Assembly: GCA_032719365.1 (NCBI GenBank)
Contig: CM064871.1
Coordinates: 70,846,383 to 70,910,382, forward strand
Source: Prinsepia uniflora
Taxonomy: Eukaryota > Streptophyta > Magnoliopsida > Rosales > Rosaceae
DNA length: 64,000 bases
Direction: 5' to 3'
The translations under genes and the position numbers were made by a program. Shown here piece after piece: positions 9,485-23,021 of this stretch (position 1 is the stretch's first letter; every line of letters begins with the position of its first letter). A model generated the notes under the pieces. The model was not told the DNA's origin. It ran no database searches and saw only the letters and a list, made by a program, of their open reading frames with translations.

Positions 9485-11837
9485 TGACAGGACCCATCCC
9501 AATCCCCCCGGGATTAACGCGGGATGACCCTGCTCCCGTCTAACACGAAGTGTCAGACAAGGGATATTTCCGACCTTTGCCCTCCCGCTATCAGAGTACG
9601 CCAGGATCCGGATGAGGTATGTGATATCTCGGTCTCTGCTACAGTCCACATCCGATGTCAACCTGAAGGGTAGTCAAAACATTAAAAGCTGTGAGTGGAC
9701 AAAACAGGAGTTTATAAAAACATTTTATAAGAAGACATTTGTACCCTTCACTAAAAAGCATGCATGCATTCGAAAACCATTTAACCAAATGGAACCATCT
9801 GTGGGAACTAAGCCCAAAACCATAATCAAATCAAATATACGGGCCACTGCCCAAATCCATAAGAATCCAATAAGGGACTCAGCCCAAAACCATAACCATA
9901 CTGAAACCAAATACACGAGCCACTGCTCAAATACTGTGCACACCTATGCACACCACATATCAAAGAATCATAAAGATTCAACCATACGGGCCACTGCCCA
10001 AAACTTGTGTAACCACACATCACATCTCATAGATCATATCATATATCATATATACATATAAGTCACACAACCAATCCTGTCACGATATCCAAAGCTACTC
10101 GCGTGCTACCCGGGTCTCAATCCGAGTCTTCTCAAAGTCAAGGTCAATATCCGTATACCATTGATCCTACTCGAGGTTATTGTAACCATAGCCTTCCTGA
10201 GAGTAAGGAACCCAACTGGGGGGTGACTCCACTCAGTCGGTGCTCCGTGACTACTCCGGGGTCCACCCAGGCCAACGACCCTCCCCGGAGGAGATAATAT
10301 AAGTAAAGGAAGGTATATGAACATATATATACATAATACAAATATCCATGCCCGGTTCCCCTGAACCGTCATGATCCATAATATCCATTCCATTCATATA
10401 TATATATAAAACATCCTCTATGTCTAGTTCCCATAAACCGTCATGTACCACAATCACATAACCAGGGTTCATGCCGGTTCCCATAAACCGTCATGTACCA
10501 TAATAACATAACCAGGGTTCATGCCGGTACCCATTACCCCCGTCATGAACCACGATACCATAACAAGGGTTCATGCCGGTTCCCACAAACCATCATGAAC
10601 CTGGAAATCCAATTAAGGTTCCCTAACCTGAAATCAAAACAGTAAAGTAACCTGGGTCTCGTGCCCGAACATATGACATTAGCTGGGCACCGTGCCCGAT
10701 ATCGGAGGTCATATGCCCGAGACAAAAACAAATGGGTCTCATACCCGAGTTTATCCTTTTAGAAATCCAAAATCATTTCATTTAGACTAATAAAGACATA
10801 CAGACACGTATAGGGCCGAAACCTCGAAATACGTGCCTATACGTAACCACATACAAATGCACCCATTGCATTACCAAACATGTATTAAAACATATAATAA
10901 ACATTTATGCATGCACCAATTTTAGAAAACCAAGGTCCACTCACAGACTGTCCGAGCTGCCACCTCGATTTACGTGCCATACGGCTCTCCCGAGCCAATG
11001 ACTGTCACTGGGACTCCCAAACCTGTCCAAATTCATTTAGAGGGTTACTAAAAATGGAAAATGGATCAAAATGGGCTCAACCGGGTACCTGTTCGGGTTT
11101 TGAGCTCAGCCGCCCACGGCGGCGCCGTCCAGGCCAGCCACCACGTCCACAGCTCCTCCTCTCACTCTCCTGGTTCCTCAGATGGGCATGGGTGAAGGTT
11201 TGGATTGGATGGGTTGCACAGATGAGAGAAAATGAGATCGGGTTTGGTTTGTGTTTTTGAATGGAAGAAAGAATGATCGATGCATGTATGTGAATTAAGG
11301 GCCAGTGGATGGGTGACACTTGTCACTCATCCGTTGGGCAGGAAATAAATATCTGGTTCCACTAGAGTCCAAAAGTTAACTCGTTTCGTAATTCGTGTAA
11401 CAGTGTATTTGAACTTCCGTGAACCGTAACTTCGCCGTCAAACGTTCGAATTCGACGTGCCGTCTGTCTATGGATTCGTACCGTCCCGATCTACTTAATG
11501 GTCCTCGGCCCTCGGCCATTGGACCTCCTGGTCAAAAAGTCAACATTTGCCTCTTTTTAACCATAATTACCAAAATGCCCCTAAACTTCCGAATGTCATA
11601 ACTTCTCCCTCGAATATCGGAATTGAATGTACCACATGTCTATGAACTCGTGACGTCACGGTCCTCGGTCAAAGTTCGTTTGACCGCCCGAAAGAAAAGT
11701 CAACATTTTGCCCACGCCTAGGGGCAAAACGGTCATTTTTCATCTTTCGTCCGATTTCGCCTAACTAATCACCGATTAACCTCACTAATCGTGATTAGTC
11801 ACTAATATAATCCTGGAATTCGGGACGGGTCGTTACA
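9485..11837 (-). repeat. 3' LTR of E2 (2353 bp, internally deleted)
   Basis: Begins TGTAACGACCCGTCCCGAAT at 11837 on the minus strand and ends in TGTCA at 9485. Compared with the 5' LTR it lacks the stretch equivalent to about 19970-20553, roughly 585 bp, joining near 11050. Shares a tandem block with the other LTR (10360-10610). Confidence 0.88.
10360..10610 (-). repeat. Tandem repeats of about 57 bp in the E2 3' LTR
   Basis: About four copies of a unit built from GGGTTCATGCCGGTTCCCAT and AAACCGTCATG with a CATAACCA spacer. The 5' LTR equivalent is 16430-16600, where the solo LTR E3 inserted inside one copy (at GTCAT). Confidence 0.8.
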
Positions 11838-11854
11838 ACCTTCCCTCCTTAATT
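11838..11854 (-). other. Polypurine tract of E2
   Basis: On the minus strand the 17 nt before the 3' LTR read AATTAAGGAGGGAAGGT, a purine-rich block abutting TGTAACG, the expected plus-strand primer site. Confidence 0.8.
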
Positions 11855-14800
11855 AATTTCGTCCTCGAAATTCCAACCGACCTAATTCCAACCGTTCTTC
11901 CCTCTTTAATTAGTTCCATTCTCGAAACTCCAACTATTCTGATTCCACATCCACCTCGTGGAAATAATTCGATCTCACGACACGTGTACACCCGTACACC
12001 AACTAACCAGAACAAAACTCGTCTGCACCCAGACGTACCACCAACACTCACGTCGCATGGACTACATTCGACCACGGCGAATGACAGTAATTACGCGTTT
12101 CGAAATGACACCACTTGTCAAATCTACCATTTCGCTGACACAACAACTCGACGGTTCATTTTCAATCTCAATCTATCTTGACATCTGCTCCCACTGGGAG
12201 TCATCAGACCTCACACAACGATCCACGTTGACACCTTCGATAATCTGTCACCACTTGACAGTCGTCAGTTGAAAACTAACAATATACCCACTTGTGGTTA
12301 TACTAACCACCAATTTACTCAACCTGTGTGTACACTAACCAACAATTCACCCGACCTATGTGTAACTAGACCCATAAGAAATACCATGACCCAATGCACA
12401 GTATCCCATATCCAGTCCACGACCTCAACTAATCCGATGTTATGGGAACCAATCCGACTACCAACACGTTCACAAACGTACTACTAGTATAACCTATATA
12501 CCATCACCAGGCACGACAAGTCTTCCCGGTATTGTACCTCGAACAACGTACAAGGTACGTACATCTACCCATCAATCAGCCTACACCCACAACAACCACG
12601 ACAACACGACCACCTAGGTCGTAGCCAAACACGTTTCTATAATGGAGTTCATCTGTCCAATCCTGTACCAGACAGACACAACTCCAAACCATTATCCATT
12701 ACCAAATCTGAATCCGCAATTTCGTAAGAAATCCAGAATCCAAACCCAGAACTCATATACATAACTATGTCCAAATCCGAATCCGAAATCATGATTCCGT
12801 AAGCTAGCATTTGGAATAACCATTCCGAACCCAAATCCATAAAAGGAAATCCACTGTCAAGCTCCAGAATCAAATCCTGAATCGTCAGCCAGAATCCAAT
12901 TCCAAAACCCAAATCCAGAAATCCACTTTCAAGTTCCAAAATCAAATCTTGAATCGTCATCTAGAAATCTGATTCCAAAACCCGAAATATCGTTCTCGTC
13001 TACCGAGACGCACTATATCTGAACCTATCGGATACCTGCTCAAACGATTACCTCAATACGTTCGATTGACTTCATAGGGAAACCAATCCCAATATCAACA
13101 CATCTCTAAGGCTGACGATATCCGACCACGTCGAAAAACTACTCACCTGAGTAATATACCATACGGGATTTACCTCAAAAAGAAGTTCAATCCCATTATC
13201 CTCAACTCAACATACAAGTAAGAGTAATAAACTCTCCACCTATCTGGATCATCAAGATCACGATCCAGATCCATCACTACGTCAACCGACCATAGACGTC
13301 ACGATCATCGATCGTCACGACGTCCAAAGTCCTCAACATCAAAATCTCGATCCATCTAGGATCCACACATGCTCACTCAGCTAACAATCCACCTGAGATC
13401 TGATCATAGGGTATTACACCCTCCTGAATCCTTCGTCAGTCACATCACTCTTTAACAAATTCCCACATCTAAACAAATCAGTCAACCACGAGACACGTCG
13501 AGACTGTGGGTTCTCACTAATTACCTCGTATCGATCCTTGTCATTCCATCGAGGAAAAACTAAGGATGATCGAATACAATGACATCAAAATCCATCCTAC
13601 GTGAATGCAAACAACACTCGCTGCACTCACCACGTCATGTAACCTGACATCGTCTGCCACCAAGTAGAGAATGAGAAATCTCAGTCACCTAAATTCGATA
13701 TACTCAACTCCACTTGATGACCCAAGACAATCACGGGTCCACCAACCAATACACGATCGGTGTACTAGTGGAAACCAACAACATCTACATCATCAACATC
13801 ATCTACCATCATCAATCATGGTAGAATATGAGAAGTCACCCAAAATGACTTCGAAATCCCCATTGCCAATGCAGAAAACCCGCATTCCACGTGTCACCTC
13901 AATTACAACCTTTCGCGATTCCTAAGCTCCAACCATGTCGGAACCAACACACTCGGACATCATCCACGTGTCCATAACCAAGAGAACTTGGTACACCATC
14001 TCGCCTATTGGTTCACACCGTTTATGTAGATACACTCATTTCGAGTGGAATTCACACTACTCAAGATTAAACCTTGTATACTATTGACGGATGTGCCCAA
14101 ACGGCATCCAACATTCGCATCTCATACCTCAAGCCTCAACTACTGCTGGATCCTATCCAGTCCACCACTATCCGTGATCCACTCCCGAACCACAGATACC
14201 GAACATATGCGTATCTTGACGGAGTCACATCCTGATTCGCGACTCACCGTCATCATAATCACTGGCACCAGCACCAGCACTAGTACCAGTACCATCACCT
14301 GTCAGCATCAGCACAAAGTGTGCGAATCAGAAAAACCTAGATCTTCGCTCATATCGAGTGACGACCCCGTACCTCTACTTAAATGGAAAAAACTCTGTCT
14401 CCTTCGTACCCAACAACTCTGGGTACGGTCATCCAACAACTCTGGGTACGGTCACCCTAACAACTCATACGAGAAAAGGAAACGGCCCCTGAACGTCCCT
14501 GATTCCCAACAATCGTAACTGCAACCACTCTCGGTAGTAGCGCCTGCCACAAACTCACACAGAACTAACTACCAGACATCGCTATCGAACTCCACATCCA
14601 ACGGAATCGACCGCCTGTACTAACCAATCTGTATCCCACTCAAGGATTCTATCGACAAGTACCAACCCTGATAACTTGTCCAACCAATCTAACCAGTTGT
14701 AACTCGACTCAACCAACGTCGTCTACCAGGTCTTCCATGACCTTAGTTGTACCAATAATCCCTCACAACTAAGTAGTACGAAAACCAACTAGATCTAACT

Positions 14801-15405
14801 GATAAGTAAAACCTCGACTGCAGAGTGCAGTCCCATCACTCAAGCTGACATAACTCGACCGACGATCTCATCGAAGTCGAGACCACTCGCCAACTCACCT
14901 TTCCGAACCATACACCCTAAAGTAGGGTTCCACAATCACACCTGGAGTTTCCTGAACCCAACTGCATAAGACAGCATATCCCACAATCTGACCGACTCCG
15001 CGGTCTTGACATCATAAAGACGTCAATCCAATCCTACCGTCAATCCAACTAGGATTCCTCGAATCTGACTGCTAACTGCTAATTGCCAACTGCAGTAAAT
15101 CCATTTAACTCAACAAAATCCGATCATCAGAGGATCACAGCACCAAACAGCCGTCAAACTGATCCTACGACATTGTGAAAGACGATCCCAAATTACCGTC
15201 TCACGATCAAACGAAAGTACCGTTTACGTCATCCCTTCCGTAGGGTCCCACACTGTCATCCTCGACAGAACTATGGCAACCTGGGCATCAGATACCGAAC
15301 CAAGAAATTCTACGATCCAATCCTAATAACTATTAGGTTGATAATGAACTGTAGCCCATTGAGATATCACATCCTCGACCTGCGCACACCGTAAGAGAAA
15401 ATCGT

Positions 15406-15479
15406 GCTCTGATAAGCAATCGTATGCTCTGATATGAGCTAACTGAGCTCCGATATAAGCCAGCCTCGCTCTGATACCA
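15406..15479 (-). other. Primer-binding site of E2 with a tandem PBS-like array
   Basis: The functional site TGGTATCAGAGC (minus strand) is at 15468-15479. Reading right to left, three further PBS-like GCTCTGATA (or GCTCCGATA) motifs start at 15447, 15426 and 15406, with 20-21-bp spacing, so the primer region has been tandemly duplicated. E1 (840-851) has a single copy. Confidence 0.8.
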
Positions 15480-15482
15480 CGT

Positions 15483-18400
15483 TGACAGGACCCATCCCAA
15501 TCCCCCCGGGATTAACGCGGGATGACCCTGCTCCCGTCTGACATGAAGTGTCAGACAAGGGATATTTCTGACCTTTGCCCTCCCTGGCTATTAGAGTACG
15601 CCAGGATCCGAAGGAGGTATGTGATATCTTGGTCTCTGCTACAGTCCACATCCGATGTCAACCTGAAAGGCAGTCAAAACATTAAAAGCTATGAGTGGAC
15701 AAAACAAGAGTTTATAAAAACATTTCCATAAAGAAGACATTTGTACCCTTCACTAAAAAGCATGCATGCATTCGAAAACCATTTAACTAAATGGAACCAT
15801 CTGTGGGAACTAAGCCCAAAACCATAATCAAATCAAATATACGGGCCACTGCCCAAATCCATAAGAATCCAATAAGGGACTCAGCCCAAAACCATAACCA
15901 TACTGAAACCAAATACACGAGCCACTGCTCAAATACTGTGCACACCTGTGCACACCACATATCAAAGAATCATAAAGATTCAACTATACGGGCCACTGCC
16001 CAAAACCTGTGTAACCACACATCACATCTCATATATCATATCATATATCATATATACATATAAGTCACACAACCAATCCTGTCACGATATCCAAAGCTAC
16101 GTGCGTGCTACCCGGGTCTCAATCCGAGTCTTCTCAAAGTCAAGGTCAATGTCCGCAGACCACTGATCCTACTCGAGGTTATAGTAACCATAGCCTTCTT
16201 GAGAATAAGGAACCCAACTGGGGGGTGACTCCACTCAGTCGGTGCTCCGTGACTACTCCGGGGTCCACCCAGGCCAAAGACCCTCCACGGAGGAGATAAT
16301 AGAAGTAAAGGAAGGTATATGAACATATATATACATAACACAAATATCCATGACCAGTTCCCCTGAACCGTCATGATCCATAATATCCATTCCATTCATA
16401 TATATATATATATAAAACATCCTCTATGTCTGGTTCCCATAAACCTTCATGTACCACAATCACATAACCAGGGTTCATGCTGGTTCCCATAAACTGTCAT
16501 GTATCATAATAACATAACCAGGGTTCATGCCGGTTCCCATAACCCATCATGAAAAACGATACCATAACAAGGGTTCATGCCGGTTCCCATAAACCGTCAT
16601 TGTAACGCCCCAGAAATTCAGAAAATGTAATTTTGTAAAATAATGAATAAATGACGTTTTTACCCTTGTGAATAGTATGGTCAATTGGTTGACTTTTCGA
16701 TTGGTGAATCAAACGGACGTTGACCAATGACCGTGACGTAGTTCGGGACGTCACGAGTCCATAGACAGGTGGCACGCCCAATTCCGACGATCAGGGAAAA
16801 AGTTATGACGTTCGGAAGTTTAAGGGCATTTTCGTAATTTGGACGAAAAAGGGGGAAAATGTTGACTTTTTGTTTGACAACTAATTTTCACACGCTTTGA
16901 GGACCGTTAGGTAGGTCTCGATGCCCTGAGTACAACGACAGGCGGCACGTCGAAAACGGAGTTCGGATACGAACGTTACGGGTCACGGAAGCCTAGGGGC
17001 AAAATGGTCTTTTAACCTTGATCAGACCATGACACCTGTCCTTTGTCTTATTCTTGCCCCAGAAAACATGGAATCGGGTCTTAAGGGAAACATAATCATA
17101 GGGACATTAACCCCTAAATTATGGTTTGTCTTAATCATTATCAATCAACAGATTAACCACTGATAACTCCAATTGACTCAGCCTTATTGTGTATTTGTGT
17201 AATTGAGAAACCGAATTGAGAGAAAAGGGACTTGAGAGACTGAGAGGTGACGGGAATACTGAGTTCGAAAATTCAGAAATTTAGGGGAAATTCGAATTCG
17301 CATTTGTGGGCTAGGAGAAGGGAAATTGAGGATTACATTGACCTTCTGGGATCAAAACGAACCTCCCTGCAACAAAAACGAAGAGGAATCGTGTCGAATT
17401 GGGGAAGAACAGAAGCTTCCATGGCTGCTGAAAATCGAGCTTGAGTTCTACCAGTTGGAGGTAAGGAATTCTCGAATTGATCTTGCAAAGATGTTCCTTA
17501 CACTCTCACGATGCTAACCGTGTGAATTAATTGGAAAATCAGGGATGAAATCGAGAAACCCGAATAGGAGACCCGTCGAAGTTCGATCGTGAGTCGTGAA
17601 GTTTTAGACCTTAATTGAGGTAATTGAACTTACAGAACTTAAATGGAGTTTGATTAGAGGGGATCAGTTGAAAGAATGGATCGATTTGAGGTCGAATTGA
17701 CTGAGATTGAGTCGGGTTCTATCGCGGGTATTTCAACCCGTTTATCAGACAATCGGGTGAGAATGAAGCACTGTAGCAGTACTGTACTACGCGCGTGGCT
17801 TTCACGCGCAGCCGCTTGCGGCGGCGCGTGAGGGCGCGTGGAGGGGATTCCGGCAAAGTGGTCAACATGAAACTTGATGTTCTCGATGATACGAACCTAT
17901 CCGCGTTGGTTTCGGGTCAATCAGATATGGTTTTGGAGTAGTTACGAGTACCCGACGCGTTTAATTTATATTTAAATAATATTATAAAATTTCCGACAAT
18001 TAGAGGATTCTGATATAAGGACCATATGATAGGCTAGTAACCTTAAATCACTTTGTTTGACGGGCTGGAATATTCCCGGGACGTCGGAAGAAAACGAACA
18101 GCTCGAGGCTGAACAATCGTGACGGTGTGTGTGAGTGGACTTTTGTTTTCTAACCGTGATGCATGCATATATGATTTTAAATGCTTTATTATATGATTTT
18201 ATATGCTTTGGAATGATTGATGTTTCAATCCGGTGTTTTCTCGGTTTTATGATTATTATATTATATTTTGGCATGATTTTCGAGAAATGATGAAATTGAT
18301 GTTTTTGGGCTAGGCCCGGATTGAAAATGATGTTTTGACTCGGATTATGAGTCAGGGAATTAAAAATGATATTTGGACTCGGAATATGAGTCAGGGATTG

Positions 18401-21350
18401 TTTTCATAGATTTACGTGATCGTGGCAACTCGGGTTTACGGTTGCACGGATTTGCGTGAAAATGATATTTTGGGCTTGTGACCCAAGTGAATAGTAATTT
18501 TGACTCGGATTTGGAGTCACATGTGAATCTGATTGAATTGATGATTTTGATTTATAAAGTGAATACTGGACACTGTTTTATGATGGTTTTGTGGAACTTG
18601 ATTTGTGAAAGCTATGTCTCGGGCATAGGCCCTATTGAAATGTTTTGACTTGATTTGAGACATAAATGATTTTAAAATGAGGTTACTGGATTTGGTGGCC
18701 TGTTCCACATATACCATCCTCTGTGATTTGATAGTCTCCTCCGGACGTCGTAGATCCTGGAGTAGTCACGACCACTGCCTGGAGATGAGTAGCTCCGAGG
18801 GAGGCTCACTCGCAGGAGCGTGGGATTATGATGATATCCTCTAAACGTCGTAGTTCCTAGAGTTGATATCCCCCTAGACGTCGTAGATCCTGGGGGATGT
18901 ACTCGGACGTGAGACACCGAGTTGCACGCGTTGCATTGAATTCCTGACGGGTTATATGGATAATGTGATTGGATATTGAGGATTGGTGGTATTATGAATT
19001 ATTGATATTTATGTCCAGATACTTTAGAAAATGATGCTTTATATCATGAGTTGATTTCATATTATTACTCATGTTTTCTGTTATGCATGCACGTTTGTGA
19101 AAACTGGAGGGTAAGAAATGTGTTTTGGTAAATGTACTTATCAAACTTTATTTTTTTCCACTCACACCTTTACTGTTTTATGCACCCTCCAGGCCAGTGC
19201 ACAGGTACGAGGGCTAGAAACGAGGCAAGCGAGGCAAAAGAATAAGTAGACAGTTGCGCACTCAGACACTCTACAGAGTAGGAATTTGATCCCTATCTGT
19301 AATAGTACCTATGCTCTGTATTGTCTTTGACTAGTCAAACTTGTGACGTCATTGGTCTGTAAAACTTAATTATCCTTTGTCTGACAATGTCTTCGGGATT
19401 TGTTGTGTGGTGTATGTATATAAGTTTGGTTACTTTTGCTATTTTTAGTTATTGTCATACGGGAGCAGGATTCATCACGACTATCGAAGGATAATCGGGA
19501 TGGGTCTTGTCAGTCATGAACCTGAAAATCCATTTAAGGTTCCCTGACCTGAAATCAAAACCGTAAAGTAACCTGGGTCTCGTGCCCAAACATATGACAT
19601 TAGCTGGGCACCGTGCCTGATATCGGAGGTCATATGCCCGAGACAAAACCAAATGGGTCTCATACTTGAGTTTATCCTTTTAGAAATCCAAAACCATTTC
19701 ATTTAGACCAATAAAGACATACATACCCGTATAGGGCCGAAACCTCGAAATACGTGCCTATACGTAACCACATACAAATGCACCCATGGAATTACCAAAC
19801 ATGTATTAAAACATATAATAAACATTTACGCATGCACCAATTTAGAAAATCAAGGTCCATTAACAGACCATCCGAACTACCGCCTCGATTTACGTGTCAT
19901 ACGGCTCTACCGAGCCAATCACCGTCACCAGGACTCCCAAACCTGTCCAAATTCATTTAGAGGGTTACTAATAGCCTCATTAATCTCTCATTGAAGTCCC
20001 ATAATTTTCTCGATTTTCTAACTATTTTAAAACTCGATCCTAAACCTTCGGACACCCTGAAACCTATCGAAACGATGTCTGATCGACACAAAACCAGTCC
20101 CAAAATGTTCGTTACATCGAATAGATGATTTCGTGTGTTGAAAACTTCCCTAGATTCCCCACCACATGCTGCCACGCGCAGCCCAAAGGGCCCTACGCGT
20201 GGGCTCACGCGCCCGGTGAACAGTGACCGTCTTCAACCTCTGGCAGGTTCAGACCGGGCGGTTCGGTCCAATCTCTGCAACTGGACCGGTCCATGCCCCT
20301 ACAACCCATATTTTGGTCCGATTTCAACCCTAATCAATCATAATCTTCTAGTTTAGATCCTAGGAAGCTAAACCAATTAAATAAAACCCCTAAAACCCAC
20401 GAAACCCGACCGGTCCAACTTGAACCTCACGGTTCAAAATTTCCAAAACCATCCCACGGCGATACAAACGGCCTATAATCACAACCATCCTAGAAACCTC
20501 CTAGAAACCTAAATAACTCATTAAAACCGATACAAACGGCCCATAATCACAGAAATGGAAAATGGATCAAAATGGGTTTAACCGGGTATATGTTCTGGTT
20601 TTGAGCTCAGCCGCCAATGGCGGCGCCGTCCAGGCCAACCACCACGTCCATAGCTCCTCGTCTTACTCTCCTTGTTCCTCAGATAGCCATGGGTGAAGGT
20701 TTGGATTGGATGGGTTGCACAGATGAGAGAAAATGAGATCGGGTTTGGTTTGGGTTTTTGAATGGAAGAAAGAATGATCGATGCATGTATGTGAATTAAG
20801 GGCCAGTGGATGGGTGACACTTGTCACTCATCCATTGGGTAGGAACTAAATATCTGGACCCACTAGAGTCCAAAAGTTAACTCGTTTCGTAATTCGTGCA
20901 ATAGTGCACTTGAACTTCCTTGAACCGTAACTTCGTCGTCGAACGTCCGAATTCGACGTGCCACCTGTCTATGAATTCGTATCGTCCCGATCTACGTAAT
21001 GGTTCTCGGTCCTCGGCCATCGGACCTCCTGGTCAAAAAGTCAACATTTGCCGCTTTTTAAAAATAATTACCAAAATGCCCCTAAACTTCCGAACGTCAT
21101 AACTTCTCCCTCGAATGTCGGAATTGAATGTACCACATGTCTATGAACTCGTGACGTCACAAAATACATCACGGTCCTTGGTCAAAGTCCATTTGATCGC
21201 CCGAAGGAAAAGTCAATGTTTTGCCCACGCCTAGGGGCAAAACGATCATTTTGCATCGTTCATCCGATTTCGCCTAACTAATCACCGATGAACCTCACTA
21301 ATCGTGATTAGTCACTAATCTAATCCTAGAATTATGGACGGGTCGTTACA
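15483..21350 (-). repeat. 5' LTR of E2, split by solo LTR E3
   Basis: Segments 15483-16600 and 19518-21350 make up a 2.95-kb LTR; the intervening 2.9 kb is E3 plus one copy of its target duplication. It ends ATGGACGGGTCGTTACA at 21350, one base away from the more usual CGGGACGGGTCG form. Confidence 0.88.
16601..19512 (+). mobile_element. Solo LTR E3 nested in E2
   Basis: Opens TGTAACGCCCCAGAAATTC and closes GGGTCTTGTCA, with perfect target duplication GTCAT (16596-16600 and 19513-19517). There is no primer site or interior: the product of recombination between two LTRs of one element. It contains its own series of short hairpin phrases (GACTC...GAGTC at about 18338-18390). Confidence 0.92.
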
Positions 21351-22435
21351 GAAGAGGAGAAGACTAGAAGAGAGGAGGGAAAGAAGAGAAGAAGATTAGA
21401 AGAGACGAGGATGAGAAGAGAAGAGTAGAAGAGAGGTTAGTTATAATCTTCTATATATAGAAGATAGGATCTTGAATTCGGAGGTGTGGTGCGGCTTGGT
21501 AGGGTTGCAATTCAAGACATGGTAAGTTGCCGACATAATGAGTCATTGAAATATGTGGTCCTGTGCATTATGCCAAACATTTAAAAGCCACCCTCCCACC
21601 CTTTTCAATTTAAGGCTACTTGCAAATTATGTAGTTCTTTGCTCGACTTTTAAAACTAACCAATCTAGATGCTTGTAATTAATAAAGTAAACTAACCAAT
21701 CTAGATGCTTGTAATTAATAAAGTAGTCTAGTCGTATCAATCACATGAGGAATTTTTGTTGTTGTGTGGTAACAAATTTTGATGAAAGTGGGTTGGTACT
21801 TGGTAAGTTGGAAAAATTAATAAACAATGGAGGGTTGATTTTTATTTTTATATTTTAGGGTAATGAAGTTGAAAATTTAATGCATGCATGCATGCATGTA
21901 TTGAATACATTTATCAACTAATATTACAACGATTTGTTTTTAGTAATTAGTTTTTTATATTTGTGTTAGATTGATTAAAAGGTAGTACATTGGAGAAAGA
22001 AAGAAAAGGAGAAGAGTGGAGGAAGAATGAAGAGAGGGAACAATATAGAGAAAAAAAAAGTGTATATGAAAGAGTATGTTACATGAAAGCTCCTAACTAT
22101 TGGAATTTATTTTCAATTTCAAAATTTTGTTTCATTATTAATTTTAAATTCCCTCGTTTTATTCATTTTCTTCATTTCTTTCTTCGTCTAAATTATCAAT
22201 ATTTCTAATATAAAGCATGAAAATTCAAAATGAAATAACTATTAAATAGTCTAATTACGACACTTACTATTTAAAAAAAAATAAAAATTAACTAGTCTAG
22301 GTCTAGAAACTCTAATACATTCCACAAGACAAAGTCACATGTCAAGTAAAATTACAATCGATACTTAATCATATCACAAGTGAAATCAACCACACCTAGC
22401 ACTTATCGCTTAACAACCATGACATTGTTTGAGAA
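21351..22435 (+). repeat. Family A unit, right part (continues 8925-9484)
   Basis: Starts with GAAGA, then a GAAGA/GAGGA-rich purine segment, the 20-bp palindrome at 21446-21465, a donor-like CATGGTAAGT at about 21518, a GCATGCATGCATGCATG run near 21884 and AT-rich sequence. It is collinear with 30612-31550 in the main array. Confidence 0.85.
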
Positions 22436-22722
22436 CATTATAGGCCTAGCCAGTATTATTTCCGCGTTCTAATTTTCTTTGAGGAATTAAAAAATCAATG
22501 TCCTCCCAAATATACATTGACTAGGACTCGATGCACGTATAACGTATAATCTATGATACATGAAATGCATCTTAGAAAGGAAATACGTCATTAACTACAA
22601 TATGAGTAAAAGCACAAAATAATGACACATTTGACTAAAACATATAATGATATAATCAAAACAGTGTAAATTACTTTCCTCTAATAATCAAGGCTGGCTC
22701 GGGCTAGGTGTGAAAATTGGGT
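22436..22722 (-). repeat. Inverted fragment of repeat R
   Basis: Reverse complement of about 6610-6900, recognisable from AATAATCAAGGCTGGCTCGG and TATAGGCCTAGCCAG. It is more diverged than the two full R copies are from each other, so R is an older dispersed family. Confidence 0.8.
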
Positions 22723-22736
22723 GAGGCATCCTAATA

Positions 22737-23021
22737 TGCCTGCCATTATTTCATTAAGACGCCATTACTAGGGATGGATTTGGCGATGAAAGGCTTGAAT
22801 TGAATGAGTTTTGGCGGTAAAAAAAAAACAATGAATGAGTTTAGGCGGTAAAAAAACAAAAAAGGACTGTGAAAAGCAGATGGAGATGGAGGTGATGTAT
22901 CCTTTTTGTTTTATTATGGGTTCCACCAATGACTATTTCAACTTTCATTTTTTTTTGTGGCGTACGGTTTTGTCAAACATCGCAAAACTCGTTATCCTTT
23001 TTCCTCCTTTCCCATTTTTTA
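22737..23021 (+). repeat. Family A unit, upstream segment cut by element E4
   Basis: Matches 29700-29960 (GGCGATGAAAGGCTTGAATT and onward) up to CCCATTTTTTAT, then passes straight into the E4 LTR. The short frames within it recur in each unit with frequent indels and are not supported as genes. Confidence 0.8.

Larger units (their letters stand above)
11838..15482 (-). mobile_element. Non-coding internal domain of E2
   Basis: 3.6 kb between the LTRs with no zinc knuckle, protease, reverse transcriptase, RNase H or integrase motif in any frame; the longest open frames (such as 14045-14518 plus) are unrelated to known proteins and run antisense to the element. It is homologous to 26249-28443 (E4) and 1-854 (E1), and more loosely to 59340-60000. 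A block of near-identical short phrases (CCAAATCCAGAATC-like) occupies 12690-12990. Confidence 0.85.
9485..21350 (-). mobile_element. Full-length LARD-like LTR retrotransposon E2 with nested solo LTR
   Basis: Flanked by a perfect 5-bp target duplication GAAGA (9480-9484 and 21351-21355). In minus-strand order: 5' LTR (21350 down to 15483, interrupted by E3), primer site, non-coding internal domain of about 3.6 kb, polypurine tract, 3' LTR (11837 down to 9485). Both LTRs run TG...CA. No gag-pol frame is recognisable inside. Long LTRs of about 2.9 kb around a non-coding interior match the LARD class, which depends on proteins from autonomous partners; none is in the window. It inserted into a family A unit. 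Confidence 0.9.

Noticed and set aside
11958..14518. Plus-strand open frames of 60-157 codons in the E2 interior
   Set aside because: Antisense to the element, composition like their surroundings, no recognisable motif, not maintained in the matching part of E4.
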